Positions 29,081-37,664 of a DNA stretch of 64,000 nt are shown here, one piece after another; position 1 is the stretch's first letter; each line of letters opens with the position of its first letter. The notes under the pieces are model-generated. The model was not told the DNA's origin. It worked only from the letters and a program-made list of their open reading frames with translations, and ran no database searches. The DNA comes from Flavobacterium sp. 9R (GTDB lineage Bacteria > Bacteroidota > Bacteroidia > Flavobacteriales > Flavobacteriaceae). The stretch is taken from positions 2,476,616 through 2,540,615 of the forward strand of contig NZ_LR733413.1 in NCBI RefSeq assembly GCF_902506345.1, read 5' to 3'. The translations under genes were made by a program, and so were the position numbers.

Positions 29081-29768
29081 ATAGATTAAGAACAAAATCA
29101 TTCAGGAGTTTTTCTTCATACTTTTCTTTATCAAAACGATACAAGTAAGAACCTTTTCGTGAAGATTGCATGTCTTTTTCATCCAGTTTTATCAATATAT
29201 CAAGCGAATTAATTTTACTTATAAAATTACGCTTATCGAGTTCTTTACTCAAAATCGCTTCATACAATTCTAACAATTGTCGCATCGTAAACTTTTCTGG
29301 CAAAAGTTCAAAACCTATAGGTTTTATCGAAGTTCGATAACGCAATCTTCGGATGGCATTACGCAACATTTTGTCGTGGTCAAAAATTAATTTTGGAGCT
29401 TCGGCCATGCTAAACCATTGAGCATGATAATTTTTAATCAACTCTTTGTTATGATTTTCTATATTGATCAAAGCATAATACGATACAGAAATTGTTCGCT
29501 CAACAGGATCACGGTCAATTTCGCTGTAAGCGTACAATTGCTCCATATAAATATCATTCAGTCCTGTATAAGTATTCAAAATACGGATGGCCGCTGAATC
29601 CAAAACCTCATCATTTTTTAAAAATCCCCCTATCAAAGACCACTTCCCTTTCTCAGGTTCAAAGTCTCTTTTGATCAAAAGTATCTTTAACCCTTCGGCA
29701 TCAAAACCAAAAATGATACAATCTACTGCTACTAAAATTTTATCGGTATCACTATACTTGTTGAGCAT
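29079..29768 (-). CDS. araR: AraR-like Nudix-family regulator of arabinose genes
   Basis: 229 residues, same layout as the regulator at 3783-4490. The Nudix-like sensor starts VAVDCIIFGFDAEGLKILLIKR, a run characteristic of the Bacteroides AraR group described as L-arabinose-responsive, and a winged helix begins near GFELLPEKFTMRQL. The Nudix box GGFLKNDEVLDSAA lacks the catalytic REUxEE glutamates (IRILNTY), so it should bind rather than hydrolyse a ligand. It lies between tkt-tal and the arabinan locus, with three candidate boxes in its own upstream region. Confidence 0.9.
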   Translation of the reverse strand: MLNKYSDTDKILVAVDCIIFGFDAEGLKILLIKRDFEPEKGKWSLIGGFLKNDEVLDSAAIRILNTYTGLNDIYMEQLYAYSEIDRDPVERTISVSYYALINIENHNKELIKNYHAQWFSMAEAPKLIFDHDKMLRNAIRRLRYRTSIKPIGFELLPEKFTMRQLLELYEAILSKELDKRNFISKINSLDILIKLDEKDMQSSRKGSYLYRFDKEKYEEKLLNDFVLNL

Positions 29769-29821
29769 AATTCTTTTTTTTGGTAAATATATAAACTTCT
29801 ATTTGTTTTTAGTGAAATAAT

Positions 29822-29840
29822 TAATGTCAAAAAAACACTT
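29822..29840. promoter_or_regulatory. AraR-type box upstream of araR
   Basis: TAATGT-N7-ACACTT lies 54 bp before the araR start and suggests autoregulation. It keeps the ATTATT flank seen at the tkt box. Confidence 0.6.
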
Positions 29841-30021
29841 ATTATTTTGTCTTTTGTAAATTCTACCTACTTCTGAAAGCTAAAATCATAATTATGAAGC
29901 TTTTTATAAGTACCTAAGTTGTAAAATTAAATAAAATAATTAAGAAATACCTTATAATAAATAGATTTTAAAAGGCTTTGGAAACGAAATTTCGAAAACG
30001 TTATAGCTTTTTTTAAAAAAA

Positions 30022-30042
30022 TTACGAAAACGATTTTCGTAA
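30022..30042. promoter_or_regulatory. Perfect palindrome of unassigned function
   Basis: TTACGAAAA (30022-30030) and TTTTCGTAA (30034-30042) flank a 3-bp centre. A related sequence, CGAAATTTCGAAAACG, lies about 20 bp to the left. It differs from the AraR-type boxes and resembles a LacI-family or similar operator, possibly for a second regulator of the arabinan locus. Confidence 0.5.
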
Positions 30043-30065
30043 AAGAAAAACAGCTTTTTATTAAA

Positions 30066-30084
30066 AAGTGTATATTTTACACAA
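30066..30084. promoter_or_regulatory. AraR-type box, middle of araR-susC region
   Basis: AAGTGT-N7-ACACAA is nearly symmetric. It is central in the 509-bp divergent region and could support looping between the flanking boxes. A separate half-site, ACACTT, follows at about 30100. Confidence 0.6.
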
Positions 30085-30191
30085 ATAATTAATTAAAAAA
30101 GACACTTTTTTAAAACAAACTTCAAAAGGAAATCTTAAATAAGTACGCAAAATTAAAAAATCTGTTTTTTTATCAACTTTTTTTTGTCAAA

Positions 30192-30199
30192 TATATTTG
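30192..30199 (+). promoter_or_regulatory. Predicted -7 box of the arabinan susC operon
   Basis: TATATTTG matches TAnnTTTG exactly, 78 bp before the susC ATG. No clear -33 TTG is at the normal distance. The AraR-type box at 30230-30248 lies downstream of it. Confidence 0.45.
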
Positions 30200-30229
30200 T
30201 TTACAACAATTTTTTTTAATTATATTTAC

Positions 30230-30248
30230 AAATGTAAAAATAACACTT
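30230..30248 (+). promoter_or_regulatory. AraR-type box upstream of arabinan susC
   Basis: AAATGT-N7-ACACTT followed by ATTAAAC, almost the same extended sequence as at tkt, 29 bp before the susC ATG. Confidence 0.7.
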
Positions 30249-30277
30249 ATTAAACAAACTAATTAATTTAACCCAAT

Positions 30278-33200
30278 ATGATAACAAACCAAAGATTGTT
30301 TTTTTTCAACAATTCATTATTGTTAAAAAAAGAATGGCTAGTGGCGTTACTAATCATACTGTTCTCTTCTTATACAGTATCTGCGCAACAGCTTAATGAA
30401 ATAAAGGGAATCGTAACGTCTGGCACAGACAACCTCCCTTTGGTAGGAGTGAATGTAGCCTTGAAGGGTGCAAAAGGAGTAACTTCTACCGGTTTTGACG
30501 GAGAGTTTACCATCAAAGCCTCTTCTAATGACGTATTAGTATTCTCATTTGTAGGATTTAAAAACCAAGAGGTACAAGTAGGATCAAATACGTATTTGAA
30601 AGTAACGCTAAGAGAAGATGTAAATTCTCTTAACGAAGTAGTAGTGGTAGGCTACGGAACACAAAAGAAATCCGATTTAACCGGTGCGGTGAGTGTTGTA
30701 AAAATGGAAGATGCCAAAAAAACCGTTACTTATGATGTTGCTAAGATGATGCAAGGTCAAGTAGCTGGTGTTACAGTACAATCTTCTGGAGAACCTGGAG
30801 GTTTTGTAAACATCAAAATTCGTGGTATCAATTCTTTTAGCAACAACAATCCGTTATTTGTAATAGACGGTATGATCGTAGACAGTCCTTATGATTTTGC
30901 TACTGGCGAGATCGAGTCAATGCAAGTATTAAAAGACGCTTCATCTGCTGCTATCTACGGAGTTAGAGGAGCCAATGGTGTAGTAATTATTACAACCAAA
31001 AAAGGAAAACTAGGCAAACTCGACATTAAATACAAATCATTAATAGGTTTTCAAAATGTAGCCAAAAAATGGTCATTGACAGATCGATTAGGATACCAAA
31101 AAGTTACAAGCGCAGCGGAAGTAAATGCGGGATTAACAATAGCACCAGGTAATGATCCTAATAGCGCCTCTTATATTAATAACGTAAATACAAACTGGCA
31201 AGATGCCGCTTTTGGAACAGGAATCATCGAAAATCACTCATTAACCTTTAATGGTGGTGCCGAAAGTTTAGGATACAACTTGAATGTTGATTATTTCAAA
31301 AACAAAGGATATGTAAACACACCGCAAGATTATACTAGATATTCTACTACTTTGAATTTACACGGCAAAAAAGGAAACTTCAAATACGGATCAAAAATTG
31401 CCTTTACACAATCTGACAAAGAAAACTTTAATGAATACAACGGTGGTCAAACGCCTATCTCAGATTTATTAGGAGCGGTACCTACTATGCCAGTTCGTGA
31501 TCCAAATCGTCTAGGAGGTTATGGTGGTACTGATAACCTAACCCAAAGAGCAATTTCGATGAACGTAATTGGATACAATAGTCTTATTACAAACAACAGC
31601 AAACGTAACCGTTTTGTAGGTGACATTTGGGGAGAATATGAAATCATCAAAGGATTGAAATACAAAATTGATGCAAGTTTTGATATCTTAAATTGGCAAA
31701 ACAGAAAATTCGTTCCACCAAGTGATTTAGGATGGTATTATATTACCACAAATGACGAAGCTTCATTAGACGTTTCTACAGGAAGCCAAACTAGAACTTT
31801 CTTAAACAACTTATTAACGTATAACGTTGATATCAATAAACATAAAATAGATGCTTTGGCAGGATGGGTTCAAGAACGCAATGATAATTACAACCACTGG
31901 TCAAGAGGTGTTGGCTATTTACCAGGAGAAATCAGTCACTTAGAATATGCTGATGCAACAAGTGCTGGAGAATATGAAAATACAGTAACCAATATTTCAT
32001 ACTTAAGCAGATTGAACTATGCTTATGACGATCGTTATTTGTTAACCGTAAACTTCAGACAAGATAAAACCTCTTTGTTTAGTGAAGAAAACAACACCGG
32101 TAACTTTTACTCTTTCTCTGCTGGATGGAAAATTAGCAACGAGAAATTCCTAAAATTACCAGAATGGGTAAGCAATATCAAACTAAGAGGTGGTTATGGA
32201 ATCTTAGGAAACAACACCATCGGCCCTTATGCCTATTCACCAACAATTAACGCGTTTGCAGGCTATAACTTCAACAATGAATTGGCGCCTGGAACAACAG
32301 TAGTTAGTGCCATTGACCCAAATGTTCATTGGGAAGAAACCAAAACAACCAACGTGGCACTTGAATTAGGATTTTTAGACAATGCCCTTCAGTTTACAGC
32401 AGAATATTACGAGAAAAAATCAACAGATTTATTGATTGGCGTACCACTACCTTTCTCTACAGGAGCTTTCCCTGCAAGCGTAGTTACAAATGCTGGAGCA
32501 GTAAAAAATAATGGTTTAGAATTTACAGCTTCATACAACAATAATAAAAATGAATTTAAGTATACTATTTCAGCGAACTTAGGTACAATGAAAAACAAAG
32601 TATTACAAATTGGTTTAGACGGAAATCCAATTTATGGAGCAGCGTCAAAAACAGAAGTAGGTCGTTCTATTGGTGAAATTTATGCTTACCAAACTGTAGG
32701 AATTTTTAAAGATGCTGCTGATATAGCTGCTTCACCAACGCAAGTAAATGCTGCACCTGGAGATGTAAAATTCAAAGATGTAAACGGAGACGGAATGATT
32801 TCTGACTTAGATAGAACTTATCAAGGCGTTACCATTCCAAAATATAGTTATGGTTTGAACTTTAGTGCTTCATACAAAAATTGGGATCTGTCTATGTTCT
32901 GGCAAGGTGCTGGTGGACATAAAGTGTTCAATGCAATGTATCGCAACCTAATGGTAGGACAATATGGAAACCATCATACTGATATGTTGAATTATTGGAC
33001 ACCAACAAATACCAATACTAATGTACCAAGACCAGTAATTGGTGATCCTAATGCCAACTCAAGAGACTCTAATAGATTTATCGAAAAAGGAGATTATATC
33101 AAATTACAAACCATGCAAATTGGTTATCAAATTCCTTTAGAAGGCATTAAATTCATTCAAAAAGCAAAAATATTTGCCAACGGACAAAACTTATTGATCT

Positions 33201-33325
33201 TAAGTAAATACAAAGGGTACGATCCTGATTTTAATAGTAACGATGGATTATTTTCAAGAGGTTATGACGCAGGTTCCTTCCCAAATCCTAGAACCGTTTC
33301 ATTAGGAATTGAAGTTGAGTTTTAA
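30278..33325 (+). CDS. SusC/RagA-type TonB-dependent transporter, arabinan locus
   Basis: 1015 residues. A long N-terminal region with signal peptide (cleavage near TVSAQ) precedes the CarboxypepD_reg-like domain (IKGIVTSGTDNLPLVGVNVALKG). Then come the VVVVGYGTQKKSDLTGAV segment, the plug (SSAAIYGVRGANGVVIITTKKG) and a barrel ending VSLGIEVEF. It begins the 15-kb rightward susC-to-GH51 run, so its ligand is predicted to be arabino-oligosaccharides. It is preceded by AraR-type boxes. Confidence 0.95.
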   Translation: MITNQRLFFFNNSLLLKKEWLVALLIILFSSYTVSAQQLNEIKGIVTSGTDNLPLVGVNVALKGAKGVTSTGFDGEFTIKASSNDVLVFSFVGFKNQEVQVGSNTYLKVTLREDVNSLNEVVVVGYGTQKKSDLTGAVSVVKMEDAKKTVTYDVAKMMQGQVAGVTVQSSGEPGGFVNIKIRGINSFSNNNPLFVIDGMIVDSPYDFATGEIESMQVLKDASSAAIYGVRGANGVVIITTKKGKLGKLDIKYKSLIGFQNVAKKWSLTDRLGYQKVTSAAEVNAGLTIAPGNDPNSASYINNVNTNWQDAAFGTGIIENHSLTFNGGAESLGYNLNVDYFKNKGYVNTPQDYTRYSTTLNLHGKKGNFKYGSKIAFTQSDKENFNEYNGGQTPISDLLGAVPTMPVRDPNRLGGYGGTDNLTQRAISMNVIGYNSLITNNSKRNRFVGDIWGEYEIIKGLKYKIDASFDILNWQNRKFVPPSDLGWYYITTNDEASLDVSTGSQTRTFLNNLLTYNVDINKHKIDALAGWVQERNDNYNHWSRGVGYLPGEISHLEYADATSAGEYENTVTNISYLSRLNYAYDDRYLLTVNFRQDKTSLFSEENNTGNFYSFSAGWKISNEKFLKLPEWVSNIKLRGGYGILGNNTIGPYAYSPTINAFAGYNFNNELAPGTTVVSAIDPNVHWEETKTTNVALELGFLDNALQFTAEYYEKKSTDLLIGVPLPFSTGAFPASVVTNAGAVKNNGLEFTASYNNNKNEFKYTISANLGTMKNKVLQIGLDGNPIYGAASKTEVGRSIGEIYAYQTVGIFKDAADIAASPTQVNAAPGDVKFKDVNGDGMISDLDRTYQGVTIPKYSYGLNFSASYKNWDLSMFWQGAGGHKVFNAMYRNLMVGQYGNHHTDMLNYWTPTNTNTNVPRPVIGDPNANSRDSNRFIEKGDYIKLQTMQIGYQIPLEGIKFIQKAKIFANGQNLLILSKYKGYDPDFNSNDGLFSRGYDAGSFPNPRTVSLGIEVEF

Positions 33326-33353
33326 TATTAGCTAACCCATAAAAAATATAAAA

Positions 33354-34916
33354 ATGAAATATAAAATATATAATTATCTAACAGTCTTCTTTACACTATC
33401 TGTAGTGATGACCAGCTGTGTAGACAATGAAGATTTATTACAAGTAGATCCAAACGTAGAGACATCAGGCTCTTTCTGGAAAACAGATCAGGATGCTATT
33501 GAAGGAATTAATGCCGCTTATAGTAGCTTATTAACAGATGGAACTTACATGAGAAGTACTCCACTTTTATTAGACCTGAAAGGTGATGATACCCGCAGTA
33601 ACAGCCCATGGGATGCAATGTACAATGTAGGTCGCTTCAATTCTAATGTTTCTAATGCAGCGATCTACGGATGGGCTTATGAAACCTACTATCAAGGAAT
33701 TTATAGAGCCAATCAAGTCATCAAAAATGTACCAAACATAGACATGGCCGATAAAGGTTTAAAAGACAGAGTACTTGGACAAGCGTACTTTTTGAGAGGA
33801 TTGTATTTATTTCACGCAGTAAATATGTTCAAAAATGTACCAGTTCCAACGGATATTGCCACTTTTTATCCTCAAAAAACACAAGCAGATGGTTGGGCAC
33901 AAGTAATTGCTGATTTTAAACAAGCTGCAGATTTACTACCTGTAACATATAACAATGTTACTGGATTAGACGCAGGTGAAAAAGGACGTGCCACCAAAGG
34001 TGCTGCACTTGGCTATTTAGGAAAAGCATATCTATTTACTAAAGATTTTAACAATGCTAAAACTGCTTTCAAACAAGTAATCGATTTGGGAGTATATGCA
34101 TTAGTTAGCAACTATCGTGATAACTTTACAACTACCAATGAAAACAATTCTGAGTCGCTTTTTGAAGTACAATTTAGCAGAGAAGCTGGTGGTGTAGATT
34201 TAGGTTGGGGCGGTGCTCCTGCCTCTGGATGGGGAAAAACATCGGCCAGAGCTATTACTTATGGACCAAGAGCTTTCGGATGGACAGACGTACAACCTAC
34301 TTGGGCTTTGTATAATGATTATCAAATAGAGAAAACAACATCTGGAGCTGTAGATCCACGTTTAGACGCAACGATGTTTTACAACAAACCGGGAGGTATG
34401 CAATTATACGGTCAAGATTTTGCTACTTTTTACAGCAAAAGTCCAGCAGATTTGAACGACTTATTTTGCAGAAAATACCAAAATTCTGATGGACAATTTG
34501 CCAACGAATATGACTGGAGATCTGGAATCAACGAGCGTCTTTTGCGCTATGCCGATGTATTGTTGATGTACGCCGAGTGTTTGAACGAAACAGGGGATAC
34601 ACCTGGGGCTTACACTTACATTCAAATGGTTAGATCACGCGTTGGACTTCCTAATTTAGCAACTACAAAACCAGGTATGACCCAAGCACAAATGAGAGAT
34701 CAAATCGCTCATGAACGCTTCTTAGAATTCCCTCTTGAAGGCCACCGATTTGATGACATTCGTAGATGGGGTTGGCTACAAGACCCAGCAAAACTTGCTT
34801 GGTTAAAATCTAGAGATGCTGAGTTTAACACTTACACTTCTGGTAGAGAGTACTTCCCAATTCCACAATTAGAAATGGACAACAATCCTGGAACCCTACA
34901 AAATGATGGTTACTAG
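33354..34916 (+). CDS. SusD/RagB-family lipoprotein, arabinan locus
   Basis: 520 residues with lipobox VMTSC followed by VDNEDLL (acidic, surface-export-like). SusD hallmarks are LGQAYFLRGLYLFHAVNMF, LLRYADVLLMYAECLNETGD and ERFLEFPLEGHRFDDIRRWGW. It starts 28 bp after susC and pairs with it for arabinan-fragment capture. A strong hairpin follows it, so the downstream glycosidase genes may be less expressed than the susCD pair. Confidence 0.95.
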   Translation: MKYKIYNYLTVFFTLSVVMTSCVDNEDLLQVDPNVETSGSFWKTDQDAIEGINAAYSSLLTDGTYMRSTPLLLDLKGDDTRSNSPWDAMYNVGRFNSNVSNAAIYGWAYETYYQGIYRANQVIKNVPNIDMADKGLKDRVLGQAYFLRGLYLFHAVNMFKNVPVPTDIATFYPQKTQADGWAQVIADFKQAADLLPVTYNNVTGLDAGEKGRATKGAALGYLGKAYLFTKDFNNAKTAFKQVIDLGVYALVSNYRDNFTTTNENNSESLFEVQFSREAGGVDLGWGGAPASGWGKTSARAITYGPRAFGWTDVQPTWALYNDYQIEKTTSGAVDPRLDATMFYNKPGGMQLYGQDFATFYSKSPADLNDLFCRKYQNSDGQFANEYDWRSGINERLLRYADVLLMYAECLNETGDTPGAYTYIQMVRSRVGLPNLATTKPGMTQAQMRDQIAHERFLEFPLEGHRFDDIRRWGWLQDPAKLAWLKSRDAEFNTYTSGREYFPIPQLEMDNNPGTLQNDGY

Positions 34917-34950
34917 TATATACGTATAATTTTGAGTTAGTTGAGTTTTG

Positions 34951-34989
34951 AAAATCATATGGTAACAATGACCGTTACCATATGATTTT
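34951..34989 (+). terminator. 16-bp perfect hairpin between susD and the glycosidase run
   Basis: AAAATCATATGGTAAC (34951-34966) pairs perfectly with GTTACCATATGATTTT (34974-34989) across a 7-base loop. Only a short T-run follows, so it may be a partial terminator or mRNA-stabilising end that lowers read-through into the GH genes. Confidence 0.7.
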
Positions 34990-35041
34990 ATACCTTTAAA
35001 TAAATTCCAAACAAACTGTTACAAACAAAATAAGGAGCCAT

Positions 35042-36058
35042 ATGAAAAAAGTAAACAAAATTGCATTCATTATCCTATTTGGATTTTTAGTAACCAATTG
35101 CCAAAACGAAGAAATAAATTCACCAACATCCCAAAGTGAAGCCATTGTACCAAATCCAAAAGCACCAAATCAAAACCTAACAGCCAAAACAGTTAGCGGA
35201 ACGGTGCCCTCACACGACCCAAGTACCATCGTAAAAAGCGGGGTAAATTATTATGTGTTTACTACAGGAGACAACATTCCTATGACCTACTCTACCAATT
35301 TAACCAATTGGACATGGGGAACTTCTGTTTTTACGAGTACTCCAAGTTGGATTACAAGCTATGTTCCAGGATTTACCAAAACTTTTTGGGCTCCCGATGT
35401 TGCTTGGTTTAATAACCGTTGGAACATGTACTATTCGTGCTCTACATTTGGTTCAGCCACTTCAGCAATCGGATTAGTAACAGCGCCTTCTATTTCACAA
35501 AGTGCTGGAACAAAATGGACCGATAGAGGTATGGTGGTTGCTTCTTCCTCTTCTTCGGATGTCAATGCAATAGATCCATCGATTTTAGTAGATGGTTCAA
35601 ATGTGTATATGGCTTATGGTTCATGGCATGCGGGTATTGGAGTGATTCAAATTAATCCTTCGACAGGTAAAACAACTGGTAGCAGAACAATTGTTGCAGG
35701 AGGAAACGGTGCCAGCTGGGAAGCTCCTTGCTTAATCAAAGAAGGAAGTTATTATTATTTATTTGTAAATAGAGGTTCATGCTGTAACGGAGTAAACAGC
35801 ACTTACTACATTGTTGTAGGCCGTTCTACGAGTCCATTTGGCCCATTTGTTGACAAAAATGGAGTCTCTTTAAAAAACGGAGGCGGCACTACTGTTTTAG
35901 CCACTCAAGGCAATTATATTGGCCCAGGTCATTTGTCTAGAATTGTTGGAACTCAAAAAGGCTCAGTTCATTATTACGATGGTGCAGACAGCGGAAATCC
36001 AAAACTTGAAATTGTTTATTTTACTTGGTCAGGAGGTTGGCCAACACTTTCTTATTAA
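35042..36058 (+). CDS. GH43 endo-1,5-alpha-L-arabinanase, lipoprotein
   Basis: 338 residues with lipobox VTNC followed by QNEEINS. Five-bladed propeller of GH43 with the catalytic base Asp59 in SHDPST, the pKa-modulating Asp178 in AIDPSI and the acid Glu227 in WEAPC. FWAPDVAWFNNRWNMYYS and the GSCCNG pair of cysteines match the endo-arabinanase branch (similar to subfamily 5). The acidic residues after the lipid-anchored Cys suggest display at the cell surface, where it would cut the arabinan backbone. Confidence 0.9.
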   Translation: MKKVNKIAFIILFGFLVTNCQNEEINSPTSQSEAIVPNPKAPNQNLTAKTVSGTVPSHDPSTIVKSGVNYYVFTTGDNIPMTYSTNLTNWTWGTSVFTSTPSWITSYVPGFTKTFWAPDVAWFNNRWNMYYSCSTFGSATSAIGLVTAPSISQSAGTKWTDRGMVVASSSSSDVNAIDPSILVDGSNVYMAYGSWHAGIGVIQINPSTGKTTGSRTIVAGGNGASWEAPCLIKEGSYYYLFVNRGSCCNGVNSTYYIVVGRSTSPFGPFVDKNGVSLKNGGGTTVLATQGNYIGPGHLSRIVGTQKGSVHYYDGADSGNPKLEIVYFTWSGGWPTLSY

Positions 36059-36104
36059 ATTCAGAAGAAACCCAAAGCCTCCATTCTTCATAAAGCCTAT
36101 TACC

Positions 36105-37652
36105 ATGAAAAAATCATTAGTACTACTTTTTGCCCTTACCCTATCTAGTTCCTTTGTTTTGGCACAAAATAAAGTGACTGTCGTTACATTACAAAACACC
36201 AAAGAATCACCTACAATTAGCAAACACATTTATGGTCATTTTGCAGAGCACCTAGGACGATCCATTTATGGTGGTTTTTTTGTTGGCGACACGTCCAAAA
36301 TACCAAATACTAACGGAGTTAGAAATGATATTATAAAAGCCTTAAAAGAACTTCAAATTCCAAATTTAAGATGGCCTGGCGGTTGTTTTGCTGATACCTA
36401 CCACTGGAAAGATGGTATTGGTCCAAAAGAACAAAGACCTACCATTGTTAATAAATGGTGGGGAGGCACTACCGAAGACAATAGCTTTGGAACTCACGAT
36501 TTCCTCAACCTATGTGAAGCACTTGGAGCAGAACCCTATCTTTCTGGTAATGTAGGAAGTGGTACTGTCCAAGAATTAGCAGATTGGGTACAATACACCA
36601 ACTTTAGCGGAAAAAGCCCGATGAGTGATTTGCGTCAAAAAAATGGTAGAACAGCCCCTTGGAAAGTTAAATTTTGGGGAATAGGTAATGAAGCATGGGG
36701 TTGTGGTGGTAATATGACCGCTGAATATTATGCAGGTGAATATAGAAAGTATGCCACCTTTATGTCTGATTGGGAAAATACTGGAGGCATTACACGTATT
36801 GCCTCTGGCTCCAATAGTGCCGATTATAATTGGACTGAAGTTTTAATGAAAAACATCCCACTGAATATGCTTGGCGGAGTAGGTGTTCATCACTATGCAG
36901 TAATCGATTGGAATAAAAAAGGAGACGGTGTTGATTTTACAGAAAATCAATATTTCCAAACCATGAAATCGGCACTAAAAATGGAAGAATTAGTGACCAA
37001 ACATGGCGCTATTATGGACAAATACGATCCTGAGAAAAAAGTAGCCATTATGGTTGATGAGTGGGGAGCTTGGTACGAGGTAGAAAAAGGAACCAATCCT
37101 GGATTCTTGTACCAACAAAACACAATGCGAGATGCTGTTTTAGCTGGAGCTACCCTTAATATTTTTAACAATCATGCCGATAGAGTACGTATGGCCAACT
37201 TAGCCCAATGTGTCAATGTATTACAAGCTGTGATCCTAACAGATAAGGCCAAAATGATTTTAACGCCTACCTATCACGTAATGAAAATGTATAGCGTACA
37301 CCAAGAAGCTAAATTGATACCTGTAACATTTCAATCACCAAACTATACTTTCAATGGAGAATCCCTTCCTGCAGTATCCGTATCGGCTTCAAAAAACAAC
37401 AACGGTACTATTCATATTTCGCTAGTAAATCTAGACACTAAGAACAAAAATACCATTGAAATTGCAGTAAATGAACTTGGAGTAAAAAACTTCACAGGAA
37501 CGATACTAAGCTCCGCTAAATTACAAGACTATAACAGTTTTGATACTCCAAATAAAATTACTACCAATACATTCAAAGGGTTCGAAAACAAAAATGGAAA
37601 ACTTCAAATCACCATTCCTCCATTCGCTGTAGTGGTTTTAGAAGGAAAATAA
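36105..37652 (+). CDS. GH51 alpha-L-arabinofuranosidase
   Basis: 515 residues from the ATG at 36105, which gives a clean signal peptide (MKKSLVLLFALTL, cleavage near VLAQ). An upstream in-frame start would overlap the GH43 gene and add 62 non-homologous residues. The acid/base is Glu196 in GIGNEAWGCGG and the nucleophile Glu319 in MVDEWGAWYE. A C-terminal beta-sandwich follows. It removes terminal arabinofuranosyl units, probably in the periplasm. It lies 46 bp after the GH43 gene. Confidence 0.94.
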   Translation: MKKSLVLLFALTLSSSFVLAQNKVTVVTLQNTKESPTISKHIYGHFAEHLGRSIYGGFFVGDTSKIPNTNGVRNDIIKALKELQIPNLRWPGGCFADTYHWKDGIGPKEQRPTIVNKWWGGTTEDNSFGTHDFLNLCEALGAEPYLSGNVGSGTVQELADWVQYTNFSGKSPMSDLRQKNGRTAPWKVKFWGIGNEAWGCGGNMTAEYYAGEYRKYATFMSDWENTGGITRIASGSNSADYNWTEVLMKNIPLNMLGGVGVHHYAVIDWNKKGDGVDFTENQYFQTMKSALKMEELVTKHGAIMDKYDPEKKVAIMVDEWGAWYEVEKGTNPGFLYQQNTMRDAVLAGATLNIFNNHADRVRMANLAQCVNVLQAVILTDKAKMILTPTYHVMKMYSVHQEAKLIPVTFQSPNYTFNGESLPAVSVSASKNNNGTIHISLVNLDTKNKNTIEIAVNELGVKNFTGTILSSAKLQDYNSFDTPNKITTNTFKGFENKNGKLQITIPPFAVVVLEGK

Positions 37653-37664
37653 AAGCTGAAAGTC

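Noticed and set aside
35919..36104. 62-residue N-terminal extension of the first GH51
   Set aside because: It overlaps the GH43 gene in another frame; the ATG at 36105 begins a clear signal peptide.
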